Shown: one piece after another, positions 1-9,165 of the stretch
Layout: each line of letters begins with the position of its first letter
Position numbering within the stretch: the first letter of the stretch is position 1
DNA from: an uncultured SAR86 cluster bacterium
GTDB taxonomy: Bacteria; Pseudomonadota; Gammaproteobacteria; Magnimaribacterales; Magnimaribacteraceae
Assembly: GCA_937773605.1 (NCBI GenBank)
Contig: CALJVP010000002.1
Span: forward strand, 1 to 64,000
Direction of reading: 5' to 3'
DNA: 64,000 bases
Notes under the pieces: generated by a model
What the model was told of the DNA's origin: nothing
Databases searched by the model: none
Seen by the model: the letters and a program-made list of their open reading frames with translations, nothing else
Translations under genes and position numbers: made by a program

Positions 1-661
1 CCATTTCTAAAGGCTCAAAAATATTCTTTTTAAAATACTCATCAAGCTTCATTCCTGATAAAACTTCAACCAGGTAACCCAGAACATCGGTGGAAACTGA
101 ATAATTCCATTCGTCTCCGGGTGAGAACTCCAATGGCAGTTCAGCAAGGATATTAACCATTTCTTCTAAAGTGTCGGCTTGCTGTAATTTTGTTTTACGG
201 TAAGCAGCATCAACGTTAGATTTGTACATAAAGTCATAAGTAAGACCTGACATGTGTGACAAGAGATCTCTGATTGTCATGTGTCTTTTAGGTCTAGAAG
301 TTAAAAAGTTTGGATAAACACCTGATTCATAAACTCTCAGGTTCTTCCAAGAAGGTATGTACCAGTGCACCGGATCATCCAGTCTAAATAAACTCTTTTC
401 AAATAATTGCATGATGGAGATGCTGGTGATCGCCTTAGTCATGGAGTAAATTCTAAATATGGCATCTTCTTGCATGGATTTATTATTCTCACGATCCATC
501 AGACCTAAAGAGTCCAAATAAGCCACCTCGCCTTTTCTTGCAACCAAGGTCAAAGTACCAACATACTTGCCATCCTTGACATAAGTTTCGTCTAAGTAAG
601 ACCTAATATTCTTTAAGACTTCTGAGTCTAAGCCTACAGATTCTGGGTTTACTGTTTTCAT
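1..661 (-). CDS. Serine hydrolase, beta-lactamase/class C family (3' end outside window)
   Basis: Reverse-strand translation from ATG at 661 (MKTVNPESVGLDSEVLKNIRSYLDE...) contains SMTK (SxxK) and ...GDEWNYSVSTDVLGYLVEVLSG, typical of the beta-lactamase-like serine hydrolase family. Open to the window edge. Confidence 0.85.
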   Translation of the reverse strand, partial: MKTVNPESVGLDSEVLKNIRSYLDETYVKDGKYVGTLTLVARKGEVAYLDSLGLMDRENNKSMQEDAIFRIYSMTKAITSISIMQLFEKSLFRLDDPVHWYIPSWKNLRVYESGVYPNFLTSRPKRHMTIRDLLSHMSGLTYDFMYKSNVDAAYRKTKLQQADTLEEMVNILAELPLEFSPGDEWNYSVSTDVLGYLVEVLSGMKLDEYFKKNIFEPLEM

Positions 662-794
662 TTTTATCCTCCTAGATAAAGTGAAAGATGATACTAAATT
701 TTTAATTAAAACCATGCAAGTTTCAGCAATAAAGTTTTCTCCTTACAAAAAAAAGATTATTATTGTTTTATCGATAGAAAATTAAGGAATCAAA

Positions 795-2501
795 ATGCAT
801 GACCTAGTTATAAGAAACGGAAAAATAGTTGATGGAAGTGGCAATGAATCATTCATGGGTGATATTGCAATTGATAAAGATCGTATAAGTAAAATAGGTC
901 TGGTTGAAGATCAAGGGGAAAAAGAAATTGATGCTAAAGGTCATCTTGTTACTCCTGGATGGGTTGATATACATACGCATTATGACGGGCAAGTCTGTTG
1001 GGATTCTTATTTAACCCCTTCTTGTTGGCATGGAGTTACTACAGTGGTGATGGGGAATTGTGGCGTTGGTTTTGCTCCTGTAAAGCCAGGAACAGAAGAA
1101 TTTCTTGTTCAACTCATGGAAGGAGTTGAAGATATTCCTGGAGTGGCACTAAATGAAGGAGTGAGTTGGGACTGGGAGAGCTTTCCACAATACCTTGATT
1201 CCATTGGAAAAAATAATTACGCCATGGATATCGGTGCAATGATTGGGCATGGACCAATTAGGTCATACGTCATGGGAATGGATAGATGCCAAGGCAAAGA
1301 AGAAGCATCTGATGGTGAGATAGCAGAAATGGCGGAGATCACCAAAGAGGCCATAGAAGCAGGAGCTCTTGGTTTCAGTACTTCAAGAACTTACCTACAT
1401 AGAGATAAATCTGGTGAGTACGTTCCTGGAACGGAAGCTAGCGCTAAAGAAATGAGAAAGATAGCGAATACTATCGCGGATCTAGGAAAAGGAACTTTGG
1501 AAATAGTTTCCGATTGGATGGATAAAGACGTTGAGCTGGACTGGATAAAAGAATTCGTAGAGGAATCTGATAGAACACTTACTTATGCACAAACAGGAGG
1601 TGACCCTTTTACAACTTGGAAATATTGTGAAGAAAATTTTTCTAAAGGTGTAAAAATTCGACCTCAATTCACCGGTAGACCAACTGGAATGTTGTTCAGC
1701 TTAGAATCAACCGTTCATCCTTTTATCGCACATCCTAGTTATGCAGAAATAGCTGATAAGTCATTAGAAGAAAAAGTGACTGCTATGAAAGACGAATCCT
1801 TCAAAGAGAGAATTCTTGCTGAGGAACCTGCTGTTGATAAGAATCATATGATCTACACCCTGATGACTGCATTTGATAAGCAATTCCCAATGGATCATAT
1901 TCCTAATTACGAGCCGCCACTTGAAGCTAGCATTGCGGGTATAGCAAAAAGCTCTAACAAACCTGTCATGGAAGTGTTGTATGAAGAACTGCTTAAAAAT
2001 GATGGTAAAACATTTGTTTGGGCCCCATTCGCACCCTACCCTGACCACAACCTGGATTTCTATAAAATGATTATGGAGTTTGAGAGCTCTGTAGCGGGTC
2101 TCAGTGATGGAGGCGCGCACTGCGGACTTATATGTGATGCCAGTATGCCGACTTGGAACATATCTCACTGGACTAAAGATAGAGTTAACGGAGAAAAAAT
2201 ACCGTTAGAGTTTCTTGTAAGAAAGCAAACCAAAGAGACTGCAGAAACTTTTGGTTTAATGGACAGAGGACAAATTAAAGAAGGCTACATGGCTGATATC
2301 AACATCATTGATCATGAGAATTTATGTGTTTATAAGCCGGAGATGGTGCATGATCTCCCTACCGGAAGCAGAAGGATCATCCAAAAAGCTGGTGGCTATA
2401 TTGCTACCATAAAAAGTGGCGTGGTGACTTTCAAAAATGATGAAGCCACAGGTGAATTACCAGGAACTTTAATCAGAGGTGAGCAAGCAGCACACGCTTA
2501 A
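795..2501 (+). CDS. N-acyl-D-amino-acid deacylase / D-aminoacylase-family amidohydrolase
   Basis: 568-aa ORF; VTPGWVDIHTHYDGQVCWD metal-binding motif, GNCGVGFAP, SDGGAHCGLICD, C-terminal ADINIID: amidohydrolase superfamily, D-aminoacylase type. Confidence 0.85.
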   Translation: MHDLVIRNGKIVDGSGNESFMGDIAIDKDRISKIGLVEDQGEKEIDAKGHLVTPGWVDIHTHYDGQVCWDSYLTPSCWHGVTTVVMGNCGVGFAPVKPGTEEFLVQLMEGVEDIPGVALNEGVSWDWESFPQYLDSIGKNNYAMDIGAMIGHGPIRSYVMGMDRCQGKEEASDGEIAEMAEITKEAIEAGALGFSTSRTYLHRDKSGEYVPGTEASAKEMRKIANTIADLGKGTLEIVSDWMDKDVELDWIKEFVEESDRTLTYAQTGGDPFTTWKYCEENFSKGVKIRPQFTGRPTGMLFSLESTVHPFIAHPSYAEIADKSLEEKVTAMKDESFKERILAEEPAVDKNHMIYTLMTAFDKQFPMDHIPNYEPPLEASIAGIAKSSNKPVMEVLYEELLKNDGKTFVWAPFAPYPDHNLDFYKMIMEFESSVAGLSDGGAHCGLICDASMPTWNISHWTKDRVNGEKIPLEFLVRKQTKETAETFGLMDRGQIKEGYMADINIIDHENLCVYKPEMVHDLPTGSRRIIQKAGGYIATIKSGVVTFKNDEATGELPGTLIRGEQAAHA

Positions 2502-2504
2502 ATC

Positions 2505-2987
2505 ATGTCCTTCACAACGCCTGATTTATCAGATGAAAATCCTGATGCCTTAGCACTTCTGCCTATTCTCAAGAACCTAGGCGGAAGAAAATCCTTTCAT
2601 GGTCAAATAGAAACTCTGAAATGCCCAGATGACAATTCTTTTGTAAAACAACTTTTAAACTCTGAAGGTAAAGAAAGAATTCTGATAGTGGATGCTAATG
2701 GAATTAATACAGTGGCTCTTTTAGGAGACATGATTGCCGAAGCTGGCGTAAAAAATAACTGGAGTGGTGTGGTTATCAACGGCTACATACGGGATGTTGA
2801 TATCATCAAAACACTAGATATTGGAGTTCAAGCATTGGGCACCATGCCTGTGAGAAGTGAAAAGAAAAACCAAGGTGAGCTTGGAATAGATGTATCTTTC
2901 GGCGGTCTAACTTTTAAATCAGGGGACTACGTTTACGCTGACAATAACGGCTTGTTGTTAAGTAAAGAAGAATTGAAGCTTCCTTAA
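2505..2987 (+). CDS. RraA family protein (RNase E inhibitor-like / HMG aldolase-like fold)
   Basis: 160-aa ORF with LLGDMIAEAGVKNNWSGVVINGYIRDVDIIKTLDIGVQALGTMPVRSEKK, the characteristic RraA family core. Confidence 0.85.
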   Translation: MSFTTPDLSDENPDALALLPILKNLGGRKSFHGQIETLKCPDDNSFVKQLLNSEGKERILIVDANGINTVALLGDMIAEAGVKNNWSGVVINGYIRDVDIIKTLDIGVQALGTMPVRSEKKNQGELGIDVSFGGLTFKSGDYVYADNNGLLLSKEELKLP

Positions 2988-4168
2988 ATAGATCTTAAGG
3001 CCTCTGTTATATCTCTTCTGGCAGCATTCCAAGCCGGGAACAATCCCCCTATCAAACCCACTATAAGAGCCAAGGTCATGCCTTGTTGAACGATTTCACC
3101 TGTAACTGCAAAAGCGAACGCTGTCTGCGTAAAGGAACCACCAGCCAAAGTGGAAACGGTGTATCCATTAAATAACCCATAAGCTATAGCCGCTCCAAGA
3201 AGTCCGCCTATAGTTGCTAAAATTAATGCCTCAATCATCAAAGACACAAGAACGGTAGAGCCATTAAATCCTAGCGCTCTTAAAGTACCAATTTCAACCA
3301 ATCGAGTAGAGACAGCGCTATACATGGTATTTAATGCAGCAAATACAGCCCCTATTGCCATGATATAGCCCACCACTTGTCCAAATATCTTTATCAGGTC
3401 TGAACCTGAAGCTTGGCTGTCGTAAAAATCTAATTCGGTCAAAACTTTTAACTCCAAACTTGGGTAATTTTCTATGTAGATACCTAAATCATCAAAACTT
3501 TCTTTGCTTTCTAATCTAACGATCGCACTTGAAACAGAGCCTTCTCGTCTAAATATATTTTGCGTTATGGGTAAATCAGCCCAAACTTCTGATTCATGGA
3601 CATCACCGCCAGTAGTAAAAATACCAACCACAGTGACGAAGCCGTCTCTTACTTTTATTTGGTCTCCTAGATCAACTCCTTCATATTGGTCATGAGCTCC
3701 TTTACCTATAATCACCTCGGCAGTTCCGGTGTTAAAATTTCTTCCGCTTATAATCTCTAACTCAGGTCTGATTGTAAAACTGGTCTGTTGAACTCCCCTA
3801 AACGGCAGGTTGGATGTCGACTCTGCTCCTTTCTTTTTCAAATCAATAATCGCATAAACTTCACCAGCGACAAGAGGGTCTCCGTTTTCTTCTTTGACTC
3901 CTGGTGAATTCAAAATGATGTCAACTTCCTGCATTCCAAGTCCACTACTAAGTTCTGAACTGGATCCATCCCTTAGAATTATCACCCTGTCTTCTTGTCC
4001 CGTATTGGATATTGTTGAATTAAGCCCTTCTCCCATGGCCAAAAGAGAAACCATCACTGCAACTGAGCCTGCGATACCTACAATAATGACAATAGAAGCA
4101 CCTGAGCGCTGAAGCACGCTTTGTAGGTTCATTTTTGTTATGGAGAAAACCTGTCTAATAAAACTCAT
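2984..4168 (-). CDS. ABC transporter permease, MacB/FtsX type
   Basis: 394 aa; N-terminal TM, MacB-like periplasmic domain, C-terminal TM bundle ending FPAWNAARRDITEALRSI. Confidence 0.88.
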   Translation of the reverse strand: MSFIRQVFSITKMNLQSVLQRSGASIVIIVGIAGSVAVMVSLLAMGEGLNSTISNTGQEDRVIILRDGSSSELSSGLGMQEVDIILNSPGVKEENGDPLVAGEVYAIIDLKKKGAESTSNLPFRGVQQTSFTIRPELEIISGRNFNTGTAEVIIGKGAHDQYEGVDLGDQIKVRDGFVTVVGIFTTGGDVHESEVWADLPITQNIFRREGSVSSAIVRLESKESFDDLGIYIENYPSLELKVLTELDFYDSQASGSDLIKIFGQVVGYIMAIGAVFAALNTMYSAVSTRLVEIGTLRALGFNGSTVLVSLMIEALILATIGGLLGAAIAYGLFNGYTVSTLAGGSFTQTAFAFAVTGEIVQQGMTLALIVGLIGGLFPAWNAARRDITEALRSI

Positions 4169-4169
4169 A

Positions 4170-5321
4170 TTAATTTTTCCTTAAAGCGTCTACTACGTTT
4201 AATCTCATGGCTGAATAAGCTGGAAATAATCCAGATACAGTAGCGGTTAACAAAGCCAATGCTATAGCGCTTAGAACTATAGAAAATGAAAACTCTATTT
4301 GTCCTGCAAATCCTAACGCAACTCCCGAAAAGAATGGAAACAAAGCAAAAGCCAACAAAACACCGATTGCGGCACCTATCAAACAAATCAGCACTGATTC
4401 CATCAAAACAAAAATCATAATCAACGCATCGGGATACCCGATTGATTTGAGCACACCTAATTCATTGGTTCTTTCTCTCACGGCTTGACTCATGGTGTTA
4501 GCTGTTAAAAGAAGGATGGTAAAAAATGAGGCTGCTAGAACTGAATTAATTATAAATCCAATATCCCCTACTTGTTCAGCAAACATTCTGCTAAATGCCT
4601 CTTCGGTTGATGTTTTTGTTTCATCAGGAGAATTAGCAAACAACCCATCTATATCCTTTGCTATTAACTCTGCTTGATTTGGATCACGAATTTTTACGGA
4701 AAATTGTCCTACCAATCCTTTCTCAAAAGCGCGAGATTCATCAAAATATTTCCAATTTATGTATGCTTCGTCTTGTGCTCCGCCGTTTGCATTTGTGAAC
4801 GTTCCGACTAAATCAAATTCCCAGTTATTACTGTTGTCATCCTTTACCCAAATGTCTCCGATAATAGGAATCCTGTCTCCAATTTCCCAACCGTATTTCT
4901 CAGCTGTATCAGCCCCAGCAATCATTCCTTGTATGTTTCTGGAAAAGGCTTCTTTTCCTCCTTCGCTAACAATGAATTCAGGAAATATATCGAAATAACT
5001 TTCAGGCACAGGCCACTTAGGGAAAAAATTAGCCCGATCAATATACGTTCCTCCGAACCATTGACGCCAGGCAACTGTTTCGACACCCTCGAGGGCTTCT
5101 ATCCTATTGGCGTAAGACATGGGCATGGCTTGCGTAAAAGAAAGCTTGGATGAAACAACGAGTCTGTCTTTGCCGGCGTAATCTACTTCACTTGTGAAGG
5201 CTACTGCTACCGATCTTCCTAAAGAGAATAATAAAAAAGCGGTGGCTATGGAAGCTATCGTCATAAACGTCCTGACCTTTTTTCGAGTCAATGCCGCTCT
5301 TACTATGGTCCAATATTTCAT
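4170..5321 (-). CDS. ABC transporter permease, MacB/FtsX type (second permease)
   Basis: C-terminal half of the 4170..6476 ORF; ATG at 5321 gives MKYWTIVRAALTRKKVRTFMTIASI..., a fresh FtsX-type N-terminus, ending FPAYSAMRLNVVDALRKN. 1152 nt. Confidence 0.85.
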   Translation of the reverse strand: MKYWTIVRAALTRKKVRTFMTIASIATAFLLFSLGRSVAVAFTSEVDYAGKDRLVVSSKLSFTQAMPMSYANRIEALEGVETVAWRQWFGGTYIDRANFFPKWPVPESYFDIFPEFIVSEGGKEAFSRNIQGMIAGADTAEKYGWEIGDRIPIIGDIWVKDDNSNNWEFDLVGTFTNANGGAQDEAYINWKYFDESRAFEKGLVGQFSVKIRDPNQAELIAKDIDGLFANSPDETKTSTEEAFSRMFAEQVGDIGFIINSVLAASFFTILLLTANTMSQAVRERTNELGVLKSIGYPDALIMIFVLMESVLICLIGAAIGVLLAFALFPFFSGVALGFAGQIEFSFSIVLSAIALALLTATVSGLFPAYSAMRLNVVDALRKN

Positions 5322-5323
5322 GA

Positions 5324-6476
5324 TTAACCTTCCCTCAAGGCATCTACTACCTTTAATCTTAATGCTTGATGTGCTGGGACTGCCGCAGCCATAAAGGCAA
5401 TGATTAGTGAAATCAAGAATGCTCCAAGAATGGTTGAGGTTCTTACAGAAAGTATGTCTCCTAACAATACCTCCGCTTGCTGCTTCTATTGCTGGGATTA
5501 AAATTATAGTGAAAAGTAAGCCTGATATAACGGCACAAAAACAGATAGTTATTGCCTCAAGAATAACTGAAAAGAAAATAGTCTTATCCTTATATCCTAA
5601 GCACTTCAAAACACCAATATCATTTGTTCTTTCTCTAATGGACTGTGCCATGGTATTTCCTGACACGAGTAAAATAGTAAAGAACACAGCCAACAGGATG
5701 GCATTGATTATTAACTCTATATCACCAATTTCACCTGCCATCTCGACTGCGATAGCAGATTCTGGACCAGACCTGGTTGCGTAAGAAGAGTTCATGTATC
5801 TTTCATCTATAATCTTACTAATGTCTGCCCCTAAAGATGCATCTGAAACCTTAGCCATAATCATACCAACAGTTCCTTTTTGATTTAATCTTGCTTCGTC
5901 AAAACTATCCCAATTGATAACAGCACCCATTTCATCGCCTTTGATTTGTTTAGCTGTGTAAAACCCTACAACTTGGAAAGACCAATCGTAAGACCCATCG
6001 GTGTTCATTGCATTTGATTTTATAGCTAAGATATCACCAATTTCTAAACCTTTGGTCTCAGCCATTAATTTTCCTACTATGGTTGCATTAGGATTGCTAT
6101 TCATTTCATTAAGAGCTTTTTCGTCAGTCTCAAAACGATCGTATATTTCAAAAAAGTTGGGGCTAACAGCATAGACCGTGCCATCCATCATACTTTCTAT
6201 CGAATCAGACATTAGAAAGTCCATGATCATGACTTGTTCCACTCCTTCAATCTCTTCAACAAAAGAAACATGAGAATAAGGTAGTTTTCCTAACATATTG
6301 TATCTTGGCATTACCATGATATTTTCTGCACTCAAACCTTCCACACCTTGTGTGAAAACTGCTCCAAATGTATTTAATGTTCCATAAAGCCAAAAGGCGA
6401 TGAACATCGACATGATGGTGAGAAAAGTTCTGAGCCTTTTCCTGACCAGACCTATCCTAATAAGGGTCCAATACAT
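5324..6476 (-). pseudogene. ABC transporter permease, MacB/FtsX type (first permease), frame-broken near the 3' end
   Basis: N-terminal part MYWTLIRIGLVRKRLRTFLTIMSM... is in the ORF-track frame. From about 5450-5485 the conserved C-terminus (LGDILSVRTSTILGAFLISLIIAFMAAAVPAHQALRLKVVDALREG*) lies in another frame and stops at 5324. Length 1153 nt = 3n+1, so one extra base. Could be a sequence error. Confidence 0.8.
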
Positions 6477-7150
6477 TAGTTAGTTAGCTTTCCTTTATCT
6501 AGATGCAGGGTTCTTTTAGCAGATTCAGCTGCCACCGGATCGTGAGTTACCATAAGAATGGTTTTGCCGTGTTCTCTGTTGAGTATTTGAAGAAGGTCTA
6601 AAATCTCTGTGGCTGTGTTCCTGTCTAAATCTCCCGTTGGCTCATCGCAAACCAATATATCGGGGTCTGAGACTAACGCTCTTGCTATAGCAACTCTTTG
6701 CTGTTGTCCTCCGGAAAGTTCATTTGGCTTGTGACTTCCCCTGTCTGACAAACCAACCACATTTAAGGCCGTTGAAACGTGTTCCTTTCTTTGCGAGCCG
6801 GAAAGATTCGTTAACAGAAGAGGTATTTCAACGTTTTTATTTGCTGTTAGGACAGGCAATAGGTTATAAAATTGGAATATAAAACCCACATTATTAGCTC
6901 TCCAATCACTCAAAGAAGAGGCATTCATCGTCTCTAAATGCTGTTCGTTTATTACTATCTCTCCGGAAGTTGGTGTATCCAAGCCTCCAATTAGGTTCAG
7001 TAAAGTAGACTTACCGGATCCTGACGGACCCATTAATGCCAAGAAATCACCTTGTTGAACTTCCAAGCTTAAATCATCTAAAACCACTAAAGTTTCCTCT
7101 CCTCTTTTGTACGTTTTATTGACTGAATTAACTGCTATGAGACTGCTCAT
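6476..7150 (-). CDS. ABC transporter ATP-binding protein, LolD/MacB type
   Basis: Walker A GPSGSGKST, signature LSGGQQQRVAIARAL, Walker B ILVCDEPTGDLD. Confidence 0.95.
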   Translation of the reverse strand: MSSLIAVNSVNKTYKRGEETLVVLDDLSLEVQQGDFLALMGPSGSGKSTLLNLIGGLDTPTSGEIVINEQHLETMNASSLSDWRANNVGFIFQFYNLLPVLTANKNVEIPLLLTNLSGSQRKEHVSTALNVVGLSDRGSHKPNELSGGQQQRVAIARALVSDPDILVCDEPTGDLDRNTATEILDLLQILNREHGKTILMVTHDPVAAESAKRTLHLDKGKLTN

Positions 7151-7161
7151 TTTTTCCCTCT

Positions 7162-8307
7162 TTAATTTATTGTTACTTTTTGATTATTTTCTAATTCGTA
7201 GTCAAATCTAGCTACGACTTTGGAACCTGTTGCTAAGCCAGAAGTGACTCTGGCGTAATTATTTGTTTCTTCGGCAACCACCACTTCACTGAGTTTTAAC
7301 TTACCATTCTCAACTATTAGTACATAGTTTGTGTTGTTTATTTCACCTACAGCATTCAAGGGAACCATAACTCCCTCTTTCTTGGCTTGTTTTTCTACTT
7401 TTTCTACCTTCCTCAAGAAAGAAACTCTCGCACCCATATCAGGTAAAACTCTTTCATCTTTTTCCAATAAACCTATTCTTACTTTTACGGTTGCTTTGTT
7501 TCTATCTGCAGTAGGAATAATGGCAATTACGTTCGCAGGTATATCCCATTTTGGGTACGCATTTAGATTTGCAACCGCAGGCTGACCGGCAACAACTCTA
7601 TTGATAAAAGCTTCATTTACGTCCACTTCAACTTCAAGAGAATCCATATCGACAATCGTGCATATTCCTGATCTAGTGAAACCGCCTCCCGCTGAAACAG
7701 GCGAAACCATCTCTCCTGGTTGCGCGGCTTTATAAACCACGACACCACCAAAAGGAGCCCTTACCTGCATGTCAGACACAAATTGTTTTCTAACCGTGTA
7801 GAGCGCTTCAAGTGAGTCCATACTGGCTCTGGCAGCATCCAAGGATGCTTGACTGGCTAATTGGCCTTCAATCAGTTCATATGTTCTATCAAAAACTCTT
7901 TTTGCTTCTTTAAACTGAGCTTCTGCGTAATTCATTTCAGCAACGTAAGTGCTGTCATCCAATTGTGCTAATATTTGACCTTCTTTAACCACGTCACCCT
8001 CTTCAATAAAGACTTTCAAAACTTTTCCAGTAATCTTAGAGGAGACGGTAGCCTGTCTTCTTGCTGTTACGTAACCGGAAGCATCAAGAATACTTGAGGC
8101 GGAGGTGTCATTTTGGTTAATTTCTTTAACCGTAAAAGTGGTAACTTCCACTGGTTCTTCTGAGGTAAAAAATAACCACCCAAAGACTATTGCGACTGAA
8201 ATGGCTCCTAATATTCCATACCTAACAAGAGGAGTCATAGGTTCCTCAGAAGGAGGAGCTGTTCGATCAATCTTAAGATTGTTCAGAAGGTCTTTTTTAT
8301 CACTCAT
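7162..8307 (-). CDS. Periplasmic adaptor (HlyD/MacA-like membrane fusion) subunit
   Basis: N-terminal TM; ASGYVTARRQATVSSKITGKVLKVFIEEGDVVKEGQILAQLDDSTY lipoyl-like domain; coiled coil; C-terminal barrel domains. Confidence 0.9.
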   Translation of the reverse strand: MSDKKDLLNNLKIDRTAPPSEEPMTPLVRYGILGAISVAIVFGWLFFTSEEPVEVTTFTVKEINQNDTSASSILDASGYVTARRQATVSSKITGKVLKVFIEEGDVVKEGQILAQLDDSTYVAEMNYAEAQFKEAKRVFDRTYELIEGQLASQASLDAARASMDSLEALYTVRKQFVSDMQVRAPFGGVVVYKAAQPGEMVSPVSAGGGFTRSGICTIVDMDSLEVEVDVNEAFINRVVAGQPAVANLNAYPKWDIPANVIAIIPTADRNKATVKVRIGLLEKDERVLPDMGARVSFLRKVEKVEKQAKKEGVMVPLNAVGEINNTNYVLIVENGKLKLSEVVVAEETNNYARVTSGLATGSKVVARFDYELENNQKVTIN

Positions 8308-8419
8308 TATCTGATTTGGCTGTATTTTATATGTAACGTAAACTTAACATTATACACTAGAGAAATAAAAATTATGCTCAGTGGTTGTCTTTTATAATGT
8401 TTCATTTTAATAAATCTCT

Positions 8420-9076
8420 CTAGGTATTTTTTATGCCCTGATCAATGATCAAGGCCAGAGTCTTAACAAAGTCGTCAGTATGTATTTGTTGTCCTGGCAA
8501 GTCAAAGGCCATATCAGGAAGATATCCAATGGCAAGAGTGGCAAGGTTAATAGTATTGGTCATAGTTTTCTTATCATGAGCGTTTAGATTATGTGTTAAT
8601 GGACTGATCAGTTTGTTAATTATGTATTCATTAATTTTTTCATCATGATCTTTTAAAATCTTTGTGTCGATCTCTTCTATCAAGGTAACAAAATCTTGAC
8701 GTCTTGAGAGAAGGGCTCTATTGAGTGGTGACGTTAGAGCAAAATTAAACATGACTTCAAGAAATGCTCTGAGCCTTTTTTCTTGCGGTAAACTCTCAAT
8801 AATTTGTAACTGTGGTAAAAGTTCTAGATCTTCGGCAAGCAGACAACTGAGGAATAGTTCTTTTTTGTTTTCGAAGTGTAGGTAAATGGTTCCTTTTCCG
8901 ATACCAGCGCCTATGGCAATTTCTGCAATGTTGGCTTTGCGGTAACCAAACCGTACAAAATGGTCTGTTGCAACTTTTATGAGTGTTTTTTGAACCGAAT
9001 AGTTTGGGGAATCTGCCTGGTCTATGGATTTTCCTAAGCCCGTTGGATCAAAGAGCTCAGCTAATGTGCTAGTCAT
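8420..9076 (-). CDS. TetR/AcrR family transcriptional regulator
   Basis: HTH region TDHFVRFGYRKANIAEIAIGAGIGKGTIYLHFENKKELF is typical of the TetR N-terminus. Confidence 0.92.
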   Translation of the reverse strand: MTSTLAELFDPTGLGKSIDQADSPNYSVQKTLIKVATDHFVRFGYRKANIAEIAIGAGIGKGTIYLHFENKKELFLSCLLAEDLELLPQLQIIESLPQEKRLRAFLEVMFNFALTSPLNRALLSRRQDFVTLIEEIDTKILKDHDEKINEYIINKLISPLTHNLNAHDKKTMTNTINLATLAIGYLPDMAFDLPGQQIHTDDFVKTLALIIDQGIKNT

Positions 9077-9110
9077 ATGACCAATATATCATATATGGTC
9101 ATATAGTCAT
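9074..9110. promoter_or_regulatory. Putative TetR autoregulatory operator (inverted repeat)
   Basis: atatgacca (9075-9083) and tggtcatat (9096-9104) form a perfect 9-bp inverted repeat with a 12-bp AT-rich spacer, overlapping the TetR start codon. Confidence 0.6.
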
Positions 9111-9165
9111 AATATTTTTGGTTTAGGAATTAAGTGGGTTGTTTGGTGGTTTATTAGGAGCAAGA

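Noticed and set aside
1764-2168. 134-aa antisense ORF within the D-aminoacylase gene
   Set aside because: Fully opposite a well-conserved coding gene, with no recognisable domain or ribosome-binding context.
4165-4386. 73-aa minus-strand ORF overlapping the second permease C-terminus
   Set aside because: Out-of-frame reading of conserved permease coding sequence.
5407-5784. 125-aa plus-strand ORF opposite the first permease
   Set aside because: Antisense to conserved permease sequence; low-complexity translation with no family resemblance.
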